From Pseudoips prasinana (lineage: Eukaryota > Arthropoda > Insecta > Lepidoptera > Nolidae): a stretch of DNA of 64,000 nucleotides. Both the position numbers and the translations under genes were made by a program. The notes beneath the pieces are model-generated. The model was not told the DNA's origin and searched no databases. It worked only from the letters and a program-made list of their open reading frames with translations. Below are positions 1 through 10,609 of the stretch, piece after piece. The stretch is taken from the NCBI GenBank assembly GCA_951640165.1, contig OX621252.1, forward strand, positions 25,813,934 through 25,877,933, in the 5' to 3' direction. Each line of letters opens with the position of its first letter. Position 1 is the stretch's first letter.

Positions 1-286
1 ATAAGTATAAGAAAGAGTAGTATTATAGTGAAAGAGTTATTTCTCACATTTACTCGTATTTATTATTGACAAAAAATCTTTGTCCTTAGCTTTACAAAGA
101 TCCGTGAGCAAGTTATTTACAGCTTAACAATTGATTTTTACAATGTTAATGGTTTAGTTTAGTAATAATGTCTACTTACTTGGTAGGTGGGGAATTCACA
201 TGATAACGGAAAAAATCTATAAAATGAACCTACTAGTAGGTATTGCTCGTGAAAAGTCATTACCACTTTTTTGTTTTTTGTTGTAG
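1..286. other. AT-rich non-coding stretch
   Basis: No reading frame or repeat was recognised here. The last bases (about 268-286) form a T-rich tract ending in TTGTAG, a good splice acceptor for the transposase reading frame that opens at 287, so this is probably intron of that transposase gene. Confidence 0.4.
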
Positions 287-951
287 GTTATATTCAACGG
301 CAAAGAATACGTCTGTCGTCCATGCTGGTTAAGGAGTCAAAGGGCTCAGGGTCAGGGTGCTATGCAAGATCCTTTGCCAGGACCTTCAATACCACGGGAA
401 GATGAAGTTGAAAATATAGATCAGGACGAAGTACAGCAGCTACAGCAACCTGATTTACTTCAGTCATTAAATCTGTCGGAGTTATCTCGTGCTCCAAATA
501 CAGCAAATGTGAAATGTTGAAAATATGTCAGCAGACGAATTGCATTACTGGACCGGGCGGACTCTCGAAGAACTCAACGCAATTCTAGCTGAAACACCAT
601 CTTTAAGTAGAAGGAGTACCCAGCCAAATAAAATATTAGGAATGTACCTATTAAAACTCAGAAGTGGAAAATCGGACGACAGGCTAGCGACTCTGTATGG
701 TATAAGCCGAAGACACTTTGAGAGGCTCGTACATTTGGCACAAGAGTGTCTATTAGAAGACTTTGTGCCTCAACATTTGGGTTTTGACCATTTAACCAGA
801 CAACAAGCCGTGAACAGGAATCTAGTAATACCTGCTGCATTGTTCGGCAACCCAAATGAACCCGAAAACGAAATGCCTGCTATTACCATTATTGATGGTA
901 CTTACCAAAATATCCAAAAAAGCGCGAATTTTTTATTTCAGAGGGATACAT
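287..951 (+). pseudogene. DDE_Tnp_4-type transposase, 5' part (broken)
   Basis: This is the N-terminal part of a cut-and-paste transposase of the DDE_Tnp_4 group (Harbinger/IS5-like). A frame opens after a splice-acceptor-like TTGTAG at 281-286 and carries a CxxC pair (VCRPCW) and a Gln/Pro-rich stretch. It stops at about 515, and a second frame takes over from 525 (SADELHYWTG), so there is one frameshift. The second frame reads through a helical region (DRLATLYGISRRHFERLV) to the first catalytic Asp in the motif IIDGTYQNIQKSANF. After FLFQRDT at 948-951 the coding sequence is cut by an inserted element and resumes at 3764. With a frameshift and an insertion the gene is dead. The family call rests on the DGTY...QKS motif and on the 3' part. 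Confidence 0.8.
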
Positions 952-1603
952 CGCTCATTTGGAACGACAGTGACACAACTGCAAATTTGTAAATTTTACA
1001 CTACGCCATTATTAAGATTTTTTCATAACACTAATGAAGATTCTATATAATGCTTACAGCTAATGGCATCTCTATTATTTTACTTTTGTAGTTTGAACAT
1101 TAAGCTTGAAAATTGACTAACATTTTTTTTTATAATCACCCCATATTTTATAAAATAAATAAAAAAACATTTTAGTACTTACACTTGGGTCGTTGTTACC
1201 CTAGAAAATTAAAATTTGGGTAGATATGACATTCGTTGTCTGAGCATAAAATGAAAGAATTTTTGATTAATCAATACTATTAGCTTTATTTCAATTGAAA
1301 ATAACAATCACAGTCCACTGGCGACATAGAATTAGCAATTTAACAAGGTACAATGTCGCAGAGCTTTAATCTGATAACACTTTAATAGTATGAACTATTC
1401 AATAAGTACCTACCTAAATGACAAAAAAGGATACAAATGCTGTTTTTTTATCAGTCTGACCTGTTTTTTATCTTTATGGCATAGAAAAACACCATAAATT
1501 TACTGCAACAGATAGTTACTGCAATATTCTTAAAATTTATAACTCTACACATCCAAAAAGTTACTCATAGAAGTTAAACTTACTCAATATTTATACCTTA
1601 CAA

Positions 1604-2406
1604 ACTTTGCCCCGCGGTTTTACCCACTTTCATCATCATCATATCAGCCGAAAGACGTCCACTGCTGGACAAAGGCCTCCCCCAAAGATCTCCACAATTG
1701 CCGGTCTTGCGCTGTTCGCATCCAGCAGTTCCCAGCGACCCGCACAAGATCATCGGTCCATCTTGTAGGGGGCCTGCCCACGCTGCGTCTTCCGGTTCGT
1801 GGTCACCACTCAAGAACCTTTCTGCCCAACGGCCATCGGTTCTACGAGCTATGTGCCCCGCCCACTGCAACTTCAGTTTTGCAATTCTTCGGGCTATGTC
1901 GGTGACTTTGGTTCGCCTGCGGATTTCGACATTCCTGATTCGATCCCGCAGGGAAACTCCGAGCATAGCCCTCTCCATTGCTCTTTGGGTGACCTTGAGC
2001 CTTCTAATAAGGCCGATGGTGAGCGACCACGTCTCTGTTCTCGTAAGTCATCACTGGCAACACACACTGGTCGAAGACTTTCGACTTGAGACACTGGGGT
2101 ATTTTGGACGAGAAGATGTTACGTAGCTTCCCGAACGCTGCCCAGCCGAGTTGGATTCTACGATTGACCTCCTTCTCGAAGTTGACATGATTTTCGTCTT
2201 ATCCATGTTCATTTTCAGACCCACTTGTTGAGAGACTGACAGTTACCCACATTAAACTTTATAAAGTATAGCCTATGCGTTAATACAGGATGTCAGCTAA
2301 CTCCATACCAAATTTAAATTCGCTCCAACCGTTTAGACGTGATGAAGTAACAAACATACACACTCACACAGTCATCAACTTTCGCATTTATAATATTAGC
2401 AGGATA
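1604..2406 (+). repeat. Dispersed GCCCCGCGG...TTAGTAGGAT repeat, split by an RTE insertion
   Basis: The left piece (about 1604-1627) has the TGCCCCGCGGTTTTACCC start and the right piece (2243-2406) has AAACTTTATAAAG...GTAACAAACATACACAC...TATAATATTAGCAGGAT. The same family lies at 9048-9222, about 9330-9480, 41606-41830, and on the minus strand at 45710-45853 and around the Tc1 element (32813-34560). It is a common lepidopteran repeat ending in TATAATATTAGTAGGAT; I cannot assign its class. The middle is occupied by the RTE fragment at 1628-2242. Confidence 0.65.
1628..2242 (-). mobile_element. RTE-type LINE 3' fragment, 5'-truncated
   Basis: The minus strand encodes the familiar C-terminal tail of RTE retrotransposon proteins: SLRDRIRNVEIRRRTKVTDI, then LQWAGHIARRTDGRW, with the rest in shifted frames (QDGPMILCGSLG region). 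It ends in a (GAT)n tail, read as CATCATCATCAT on the plus strand at 1631-1642. An 8-base direct repeat TTACCCAC flanks it (1620-1627 and 2243-2250), which is a target-site duplication. It is therefore a discrete, 5'-truncated, frameshifted retrotransposed copy. Confidence 0.8.
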
Positions 2407-2499
2407 AATCATTGGAATGTTAGAACACTTTTTAAACATTTCAGATTCGTTACTGTTTTGAAGTACCTACAAAGGACTTCTGTGTATGATAATTATTAA

Positions 2500-3663
2500 G
2501 AAAAATTAAGTATATAAAATTTAAATGAAAATTGAGACATGTCGTCTCAATTTTTGTTTTTCGGGTCTACATTTTGCTGTACAAGGTAATTAATTTAATA
2601 GAGTTTCTGCAAAGGTTTTGCCAGTTTCAGATATGATTGTTTTCCATAGTTATGTTGTCGTTTTCGTAAATTTTTATCCACGCAGATTCATTCCTAAATC
2701 TCTTCTTTCCTTCCTTGGTTACAGTAGTCTCGTAAGGTAGCACTAAATCGTGTCTGGCATCCATTAAATTGGAATTTCTGACCGAATCATGAGTAGTCGA
2801 TGATGATGTTGAGCTAGAAGCTAGGATTGGTGGCGAATCTGTATTAAGGGAAGATAATTATAATATATTCCGTCACAGTCGATGCTGTTTGTTCTGCAGT
2901 AAATATCTCTGAAATTTAGGAAAGAAACATTAAAATTGTGCTCTCGACATTGTGCCAAAACATTAAACAATGTAAACCATAAATGAGCGTAATGTTTTAT
3001 TTACCATTTACATAAGCAGAATTAACGCTATTGGAAGAAGATTGGTCCTCAAAACTACCAGATTTAAACATTTTTGTTTACAAAGTTTGACTAACATTCG
3101 TGCTCGGCTTCCCATTTTAGTGGCTGAAATTATATAACAAATAATAATAATATTTGTGAGTATTAATATTAATATTTATTATATTATTTATTAGTATTTG
3201 ATATCAAAATATAGTAATTAGTCATAATTGTTGTAAGTAATTAATTCTCATTTCAGAACAATACTGGCGTAATTACATTTACGACAAAAAAATGCTATAC
3301 ATTTAGAGGAATAATTGTATGATACGTCACTGTAGCCATAAAACTATTTTAAATATCACTAAACGTTTAGTGAAACAACGGCGCATTTGTATGATATGTC
3401 AAGGTAGTCACAAAACTATATTTTTTGCAAGTTTAAAAGTGTCATAAACTCAATTGCGTCTTTGTAGCTCCTATATATATTTTACAAAAATGTCATATTT
3501 ACCTTAGAGGCGATGTAGCTCCTTGACATGTGCACACTACGAGGGGTGCCCCGCGCAACTGTATGTTTGGCCGTTGTCGCCCGGAATTCGCGCGCAAAAA
3601 TGCAATATTTCAACAACGTCTTTTCGTTCTTTAACGGGCTTTTTTTGAACTTATAAATATGAC
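2500..3663. other. AT-rich interior of the inverted-repeat element
   Basis: No coding sequence or recognised repeat was seen. This is the right half of the non-autonomous element. Confidence 0.3.
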
Positions 3664-3763
3664 GTTTTCACTTCTAACGTAGATTATTGTCGTGAACGTT
3701 GTGGTGTAATTAAGTCGATTTCGCATTTTTTGGCAATTGTGTCACTGTCGCTCCAAATGAGCG

Positions 3764-4807
3764 ACATATAGCCCTCATAAGTACAGGAATTTAATAAAAC
3801 CACTGGTACTGACATGTTCAGATGGATACATAATTGATATTTACGGGCCATATAAAGCGACCAAATCAGACGCAAATATAATGCAAGATGTTATTCACGA
3901 TGAACAAGACGTATCATTCCATTACTTTTTTCGACCCGGTGACATTTTTATTTTGGATAAAGGATTTAGGGACGCCTTGCCAGATTTTAGAAGTTTCGGC
4001 TACATAACTCATACACCTGAGTCTTAACATCCTGGAAAAACTCAACTTACCACTCTGCAGGCTAATAAGTCCAGAAAAGTAACCATGGTCCGCTGGGTTG
4101 TGGAGATCGTTTTCGGACGCATCAAGCGTGATTTTAAACTACTAAGGCAAGAATATTTCAACGTTGCCCTGAAACACCTATTCCCCAATTTTAGAATAGC
4201 TGCTGCGTTGTTGAATGCGTTCCACATGCCAGTGCATGACAGCGTATATGCTGACCGGTTTATTGAAATCATTAACCAGCGTATGAATATGCCTAATAAT
4301 CTAGCAGAATATGTAACGGCCAGTAATATGAACCGACGGCGTGCAGCTTTCACAAAGATTTCGGGGGATCTTCCATTTGAGAGGGTTCCCACAGTTGTCA
4401 GAAGAAGATTTAATAATATTCGCCCTCGGAACTTATCAACTAAAGCTAGCGCGTAGCTACTATAGTGAGCACGTCCGTGGTGGTATATACAGTATAGATA
4501 TTTATCGTGACGGTGCACCACCCGCAGGATTGGAGCGACATAATATTACAGAACCAAACTTAACACTGTTACGAGGGCGGATACAGTCACGACACGTCAA
4601 GTCAAGAACCTATTACACATACATAATGTATGGAGAAGAAGCTGCAGGATTGGATTCCATACGGTATTATTATTGTAGCTGTATAACGGGGAAGAGGACT
4701 TTAGGGGTTTGTGCCCATATTATGACCATAGTATGGTATTTAGGGTGGGCTCGCTACCAAGATCAAATACGCCATCCTGCAGAATTTTTGAACCACATTT
4801 CAATATA
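3764..4807 (+). pseudogene. DDE_Tnp_4-type transposase, 3' part (broken)
   Basis: This continues the gene interrupted at 951. It resumes as YSPHKYRNLIKPL, then SDGYIIDIYGPYKATKSDA (second acidic region) and DIFILDKGFRDALPDF (third). A stop at about 4025 follows. Further on come VRWVVEIVFGRIKRDFKLL and FPNFRIAAALLNAFH, then a frameshift near 4370-4385. The C-terminus (to 4807) carries a SWIM-like zinc motif: YYCSCITGKRTLGVCAHIMT, followed by WYLGWAR. That arrangement of a DDE core with a SWIM-like tail is usual in insect DDE_Tnp_4 transposases. At least one stop and one frameshift make it non-functional. Confidence 0.8.
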
Positions 4808-5280
4808 ATAAATACATATTAATCGTTCATGTTTCTTTTATTTTAACCTTTATTATATATAAATAAAACACATAATTATTACTATAATAGGTATACCTCT
4901 GCTTAAGCCTTCGGGGTTTACAGGCGTTATGTTATGTTGTTATGTATGCTTTAATGAATACCTGTAATATATATCGTATTTTTCTAATAATCTGCATATA
5001 AACAGTAAACAAAATATTACAACTACTCATTAAAATAATATGGGTGATATACCTATGTGTCAATTACTTTTTTCTCCATGTGTCGATTTATTTGCGGGTA
5101 TAGTAAGTGTTATAATATTAAATTATCAAATAAATAAAGCAATTCTCATCATCCGACGCCACTTGGACCAAAGTCCATACTAAAATGTCCGATCTCCTTT
5201 GGATGAATAACAAACATTTTGTATATTATTGATCTTTTCCCGGTACTTTCTTGACAGAGTAGTATAAATGAGTTACTTAC
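4808..5280. other. AT-rich region, POMT2 intron 6
   Basis: No gene seen. AATAAA-like and TA-rich sequence follows the transposase. No further POMT2 exon (the membrane segments that follow VK in the family) was found here on the minus strand, so the next exon lies left of the window or was missed. Confidence 0.3.
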
Positions 5281-5369
5281 CTTTACAGTTCCATAAATTG
5301 AACAGCTCATAAAAAACAATAGAATTGGATCTAGAAGAATATATCTGTTCAAAGTTAAGAATCCCACAT
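5281..5369 (-). CDS. POMT2: POMT2 exon 6
   Basis: Encodes (D)[20 protein letters not shown] and then SCSIYGTVK. The acceptor TGTTTCAG lies at 5370-5377 and the donor GTAAGT at 5275-5280. It enters in phase 1 and ends in phase 0. Confidence 0.92.
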
Positions 5370-8300
5370 CTGAAACAATAAAAATCGTAAATGTCATTAA
5401 CCTCATACATGGATGCTCTCAACTGTCCGTAAATGAACGGCGAGGTTTAGGAACTAGGGCTATCCATAGATAAGTCTATAGGATATCCTAGGTTAATCCA
5501 TAGATCTGTGACCGCCAAAGTGGTTTAACTACTAAGCTGTCGGTCCCGGTTGTAGCCAGTAGGCAACAGTCGTTAAGCCATGTCAGAGACCTACTGGGCA
5601 GCTTGAACAGCTCTGACGCTAGAGTAACCACTGCTCGTAGGAAAAGTAAGTAACTCTTTCAACACTGTCACCGCTATAACTCGTCCTTCAAATTGTCCTT
5701 TCACTTACTAATGACGAGATAACTCGTTCACCACAAACTGATATTGTGTACGGGGATACACAAACAAAATCACTCTCTTAGACGGGATCCACTCAATCTG
5801 TCGACGATATAAATCATCTTGTGAAAGTATATGAACGTGCGGTTAACGACATATCTAAATCGTCACAGGTAATGTTTGAACTTGCTAATTCTAAAACATT
5901 GTTCTGTTTTCTTCACCTTCTGAATCTAAGTCTAGTAAACCGCATTGGAATCATCTGTGTAGTAGAGTTTACCGTCGTCTCTAATGCTCGAAATACTTGG
6001 CTCATTATAATAATAATAATCTTTATTCACAGAATATAGGTTAAAAGTCCAAGTTGTTACAGTGTTGGTATAGTGCACTATATTCTACCTTAAAATAAGG
6101 CATGCGAATTGCAATTCGAAACATTAAATATATAATTATTAATATTTTCTTTCTAGTTCTAATTTTCATTTAAAGTAGGTAACTTATTTTAGTAATTTGA
6201 AATTGAAACGTACAGAACAAATGTGGTGTCACGTAATAACCAGTGTTTCAGAATAATTAAGTTAGTAGTAAATTGTTCATTAGTAAATTCAATCTTAAAT
6301 ACAATCAGTTTACCAAATAAAAATTACTCACACTTGATCATTATTGTAGCAATACTACCTTCTATTTCGAAATATAAGCTATATATTGTTTTGACGAGAT
6401 AAATCGTCAATAGTATTACAGGGAGGTTATTGTAATGTATTATTCCTTATTGGGAAGTTTCCGGCTTGATACCTTATCTCTATACCATAAAGGATAAACG
6501 TGTAAAATTATATCGTTATACGAACAAAAGCTTGGACTGGACATTGATAAAGGTTTTTATAATATTCATTAATTGTGCCAAGTAATTGTAAACAAATCTG
6601 TTCAAACGTAATTCCAAACTTTATGATTTATAATATTAAGTTAATATTGTAGTGCCTCAACACAAATATTCAACATATAGGTATTTATGTATTTACTCAC
6701 CACATAGTAGCAGCATTGTCCCTATAAAAGCAGATTCCAATGATTTTGTCATCTCCCATATTGACAAGAATGTCAGAGGTACAATCATTGCACCTAGAGC
6801 TGTGCAGAACTGAAACAAAAGCATACATAAGAGCTTGGTGAACACTAACATTTCTCATAGACTCATAGATAACTTAGACGTTACACCATAATTACTGTAT
6901 GAAAAATATAAAACCACTTCTACTTCCCTTCTGGACAACCGATTTCAACAAAGTTAATTTGGTACCATTCCAAAAGCATCCCCTAAGGATTCAAAACACG
7001 CGGGCAGTCTGTGAGGACTGCCGATAGAAGTGCAACATTTACCCTACTAATCTATATGATCTACAATTTAATACCTATACATACAGCTCATGGGAGGCGT
7101 GACGTGATGATGACGCAAGTTCCACGCTTTTTGTTCACCCTAAAAGTTCACATATATACACACTATTTCACAGTATAATACATAATATATATAGCTCATG
7201 GGAAGCGTGACATGACGATGACGTTAATTTCACGCTTTATCCAATAATTACACATATACATGTAAAGAAAGAGTATTTCTTTAATACCTTAGCTTAATAA
7301 GCATGGTTTCTTTTAGAAAATAGCATCGCATTGTTTTATTTCAAATGCAAATCCTATGAATAGACGGAAAAATATATCTTATATACATAATATAAAGTAT
7401 ACATATAGCTCATGGGCAGCGCGACGATAGCGTGAGTTTTATAATATTCGTTCAACAGTACTAGTACAGTCAGTACAGTCGTTTCGATAACCTGCTTCTT
7501 TTGAAGTCGGATAAATATAATTCTCAATATAAATACTTTTATTAGGTACTTTAAATTTTCATTTGAGGTTCTAAAAGTCTTTATCTATGCTGTAAGGTTT
7601 ATTCTTTAAAAATAGAATGTTTTGAACCAGAATGAATGATATCGGGTTAAACCATGTTTAAACAGTGTAATTACTTTAGTATTACGAATGAACGTATGGT
7701 AAGCATGTTATTAAACAATTTTTCAGTATTACATGTACAAGTTTGGATTTCTTCTCAAAATATGTGTACAGTGAATTTAATTTTTACAATGCTTACTAAG
7801 AAATGTTAAAATTATTAATTGTGGCATTCATTATAGCAAGTACCATGACATGTCGAATTCACGTACCTCGTTTTCATTCGTTTTGCGTATAGCTAGCGAA
7901 AATAAGTTTGCCCATATAGAAAAGGTGCGAACGATTTTTGCCGCCGTAGGCCATATCAGTTTAACTGTGATTGATTATTCTTCTACACACAGTATGTACT
8001 ATACTCAAAATTTGGATACAGTAAATTCAATCGACGGGCGGGAATCAAACCTACCCCCCCTGGATGGGTAGTATCTAGATGCAGAAAATTATATAATTTT
8101 CAGTAAAACCAAAACAGTTTGATATAACATTTAGAAAATCCACTTACAAGCCTCATTCCTTCATATTTAGCACCATCATACTTATCACCAGGTTTCTCAA
8201 ATGGATAGGTACCATCATACCCTGTTAACTTTCCCGATAGAGCTATGAGCATCTGGAATGAAAATATCAAGTTTGGGTAGTGTGAAACTAAAAGGGTTAA

Positions 8301-10609
8301 ATAAAAATGATAGACACTGAATACATTTAGAACTGGCTTGAGCACCCAGTGCTACTGTTTGCCAGCCACAACAATAAAAAAAAAAAAGATTTATTAGATT
8401 TCATAATTACAGTTTACAACATTATGAGGCTGCCCCAGTAAGTTATAAAATACTTGTGTTGGGGTTACCTCGCTCCTTCCTAAGTTACAATAACCAAACC
8501 CAAAATAATAAAAATAACAAAAAAAAAAAAACTAGAACTAGGTACAAATATTGACAGCTCTAGGTGGGCTATGTGTGTTGTGTGTGTGTGTTGTGTGTGT
8601 GTGTGTGCGCGTGCGCGCGTGTGTGCGTGTGTGTGTGTGTGTGTGCGCGTGCGCAAAAAAAAAAAACTAGAACTAGGTACAAATATTGACAGCTCTAGGT
8701 GGGCTATGTGTGTTGTGTGTGTGTGTTGTGTGTGTGTGTGTGCGCGTGCGCGCGTGTGTGCGTGTGTGTGTGTGTGTGTGTGCGCGTGCGCGCGTGTGTG
8801 TGTGTGTGTAAGATGAGCACGATGTAAGGTGAGGCAGAAGCAATTCCCTTTTGCGATTTAGAGATTTCTATAACTTTATTCCCAAAAGTAAAATAGCACA
8901 TCAGGCAAGTGACTAATGGTGAGTACCATGCAGATGGTGGTGAGACAGCTAGTCAATATTAACTGACATGGCTGGAATGTAACCAGGAGTATGTTATTAT
9001 ATTATATTCCAAAATATTGCACATTATTTATATTTATTATACACTAGCTATGCCCCGCAGTTTCACCCGTGTTTAACTTTATAAATTATGCCTACGTGTT
9101 ATTCGGATATATAAGCTATATTACTACAAAGTTACATCAATATTTGTTCAGTAGTTTTAGTGTAAAAGAGTAACAAACATACATCTATACTCACAAACGT
9201 TTGCATTTATAATATTAGTAGGATGTGTACCTCTAGCAGTTTTGGCAGTGCATGCCGGAATAGCTTGCAGATGGTAGATTTTTTCCCACTTACTTGACAC
9301 TTATCATCATATTTTGGACAATTCACACAATATCTTTATAAATTGTAGCCTATGTGTATAAGCTATATTATTATAAGGTTTTATTAAAATCCATTCAGTA
9401 GTTTTTACATGAAAGAGTAACAAACATCAATCCATCCATTCCATACTTACAAACTTGCGCGTTTATAATATTAGTAGGATGAATGTTAAACAAGGGTAAG
9501 GCACAAGGGAAACTTGAAGAGGGAATGTTACCTTTCCCAGCGGTGGGTGGACATCAAAGAAGAATGTCCTGTTGATGTACCAACTTGCCATTTTACCAAA
9601 ATGAGTCTCATCCCAACTGAAACAAAATTATGCTCACAAAGAATACATAAGTTTTGCATCCATTAAACATGTTTTAAGGCTGTGTGGTGACTGCAGCAAA
9701 TATCGGAATATCATCAAATTAATATCTGAAATATCGTAAAAGCCGTCCAGAGGGAATATCTTCCAGAGGACGGGCAGCAGCTTCCTTCTGAGTATCTTAC
9801 TATGATTACCAACCCATCTGCGAATATTTCCCCCCAAGATTATTCTTGGGAGAGGCTTGTCCAGCAGTGGACTTCTTTCAGCAGTAATGATGATGATGAC
9901 AGATATTTAAGTGGATGCACAGGTCTGTTTGTCTTGAAATATTTATTTATAAAAGAAAAGTTAATTATTTATTTATAAAAGTAAAGTAGCATATGTCATA
10001 TCAGCTCTGCTTAGTTTGGTATCAGATGGCAGTGTGTGAATATTTTCCCAGTATATTATCATTATTATTATTCTTAATTATAATTATATTTTTGGGTAGT
10101 TAAGTATCATACTAGTGTAACCCGCCCCTAAGGATACCCACTGACCTAAAATTGTTTATATTAATCATAGTTTCCGCAAGGTAAATCCATGGAATGTTAA
10201 GAATTAGGTCTTAAAACTTTTTTTAAATTTAAACTAAAGTAAGTTATATTGAAACTATTAAAATTATTTATTAGGTAACATTTACAAGCATGTTATGTTA
10301 GCTATGAATTTTGATTATAGTAAATAAATAAGCTATATTTTATTTTACTTAATTAACATCTATTATTATAATTTTTGTGGTGTGTAAATAATTACTTACC
10401 AAACATGGTCAGGTTCCAGAACTTTGTAAAACCGAGTCAGAAATGTCGCACCGCACAGGATACCAAATGTTATCCACCATCTAGGAGAAGTAAAACACAC
10501 AATTTTAAAAAGTTTACCTCGAACTTTTTGCTTCTAATAACATTAGAATGTTTAATGCTTACATTTTATTGTTGGAAGTAGTTGTACTGCTCTTATTCTT
10601 TCCAGACAT
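5281..10609 (-). CDS. POMT2: Protein O-mannosyltransferase 2, exons 1-6 (5' part)
   Basis: This ER membrane enzyme transfers mannose from dolichol-phosphate-mannose to Ser/Thr, working with POMT1; twisted is the Drosophila form. Six minus-strand exons join in phase: 10609-10563, 10480-10400, 9616-9532, 8252-8148, 6809-6701 and 5369-5281 (516 bases, 172 codons). The protein begins [16 protein letters not shown] first membrane segment ([18 protein letters not shown]) leads to the luminal loop [19 protein letters not shown], with the family's essential Asp-Glu pair, then [12 protein letters not shown] and [20 protein letters not shown]. Two further membrane segments follow, the last with [25 protein letters not shown]...[12 protein letters not shown] matches POMT2 rather than POMT1. 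All introns are GT-AG. A full-length protein is near 700-750 residues, so about three quarters lies outside the window to the left. The introns carry LINE tails and microsatellites. Confidence 0.93.
5430..5660 (+). repeat. Dispersed repeat (GGCGAGGTT...AACAGTCGTTAAGCCATGTC family)
   Basis: Shares the run CCAAAGTGGTTTAA, TAAGCTGTCGG, CCGGTTGTAG and GGCAACAGTCGTTAAG with 36365-36570 and, inverted, with about 44625-44720. It is an old dispersed element, class unknown. Confidence 0.6.
6004..6110 (-). mobile_element. LINE 3' tail, minus strand
   Basis: On the minus strand it ends ...TGTGAATAAAGATTATTATTATTATAATG, a polyadenylation-like AATAAA followed by a simple-repeat tail as in insect non-LTR elements. 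No coding part was recognised. Confidence 0.45.
6701..6809 (-). CDS. POMT2: POMT2 exon 5
   Basis: Encodes [20 protein letters not shown] and then [16 protein letters not shown], a membrane segment of the PMT fold. The acceptor is GTTTCAG and the donor GTGAGT. It ends with one base that completes the Asp codon of exon 6. Confidence 0.9.
7081..7440 (+). repeat. Three spaced copies of a 40-50 bp motif in POMT2 intron 4
   Basis: AGCTCATGGG(A/C)(G/A)GCG(T/C)GACG... recurs at 7081-7130, 7188-7237 and 7401-7440. The first two also share the tail CACGCTTT. The intervals (about 107 and 213) are not equal, so this is not a simple tandem array. No gene was found between exon 5 and exon 4. Confidence 0.6.
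8148..8252 (-). CDS. POMT2: POMT2 exon 4
   Basis: Exactly 35 codons, [20 protein letters not shown] and then [15 protein letters not shown]. The acceptor CATTCCAG lies at 8253-8260 and the donor GTAAGT at 8142-8147. Phase 0 at both ends. Confidence 0.95.
8373..8535 (-). mobile_element. LINE 3' end, minus strand
   Basis: Flanked by A-runs. On the minus strand a 3'-UTR-like sequence with GGAAGGAGCGAGGTAACCCC and CTGGGGCAGCCTCATAATG ends in AATAAATC and a T-run. It resembles the 3' end of a CR1/Jockey-type LINE; no coding part remains. Confidence 0.45.
8521..8815 (+). repeat. 135 bp tandem duplication carrying (TG)n and (CG)-rich microsatellite
   Basis: A unit starting at the A-run before ACTAGAACTAGGTACAAATA (8531) and running through GTGTGT/GCGCGTGCGC is repeated at 8666, exactly 135 bases later, with no difference noticed in the non-repeat part. 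Alternating purine-pyrimidine tracts (TGTG, CGCGTGCGCGCG) are long. It lies in POMT2 intron 3. Confidence 0.85.
9048..9222 (+). repeat. Dispersed GCCCCGC...TTAGTAGGAT repeat
   Basis: Reads CTAGCTATGCCCCGCAGTTT to AATATTAGTAGGAT. It is a full-looking member of the family described at 1604. Confidence 0.65.
9330..9482 (+). repeat. Dispersed TTAGTAGGAT repeat, 5'-truncated
   Basis: TTTATAAATTGTAGCCTATG to TTTATAATATTAGTAGGAT, the same family as the copy just upstream but lacking the GCCCCGCGG start. Confidence 0.6.
9532..9616 (-). CDS. POMT2: POMT2 exon 3
   Basis: Encodes (C)[17 protein letters not shown] and [11 protein letters not shown], the conserved first luminal loop of the PMT family. 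The acceptor is TTTCAG and the donor GTAACA. It ends in phase 0. Confidence 0.95.
9838..9901 (+). mobile_element. RTE LINE 3' tip
   Basis: CTTGGGAGAGGCTTGTCCAGCAGTGGAC (read with stops as the usual LSSSG end) is followed by GATGATGATGAC, the RTE 3' tail. Only about 60 bases remain. Confidence 0.6.
10400..10480 (-). CDS. POMT2: POMT2 exon 2
   Basis: Encodes (I)[18 protein letters not shown] and KVLEPDHV(C), the first membrane segment and the run-in to the luminal loop. The acceptor TTCTCCTAG lies at 10481-10489 and the donor GTAAGT at 10394-10399. Confidence 0.9.
10563..10609 (-). CDS. POMT2: POMT2 exon 1 (coding start)
   Basis: ATG at 10609-10607 opens [15 protein letters not shown], a short polar N-terminus. 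The donor GTAAGC lies at 10557-10562. The two leftover bases AT plus A of exon 2 make Ile, keeping the frame. This is the only nearby ATG that joins in phase; the exact start still wants transcript support. Confidence 0.75.

Larger units (their letters stand above)
952..3763. mobile_element. 2.8 kb inverted-repeat DNA element inserted in the transposase gene
   Basis: The ends are inverted copies of about 30 bp: CGCTCATTTGGAACGACAGT on the left, and the same sequence with G for A at one position on the right, continuing into TGACACAA(C/T)TGC. Both sides are flanked by ACAT (948-951 and 3764-3767), a 4-base target-site duplication. Removing the element and one ACAT restores the host frame exactly (RDT-YSPHKY). 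No long reading frame lies inside, so it looks non-autonomous. The interior is AT-rich and itself hosts a dispersed repeat and an RTE tail. The superfamily cannot be named from the sequence; the 4-base duplication argues against Tc1/mariner (TA) and hAT (8 bp). Confidence 0.8.

Noticed and set aside
8571..8901. Cys/Val/Arg-rich frames on both strands
   Set aside because: Pure translation of (TG)n and (CG)n microsatellite.
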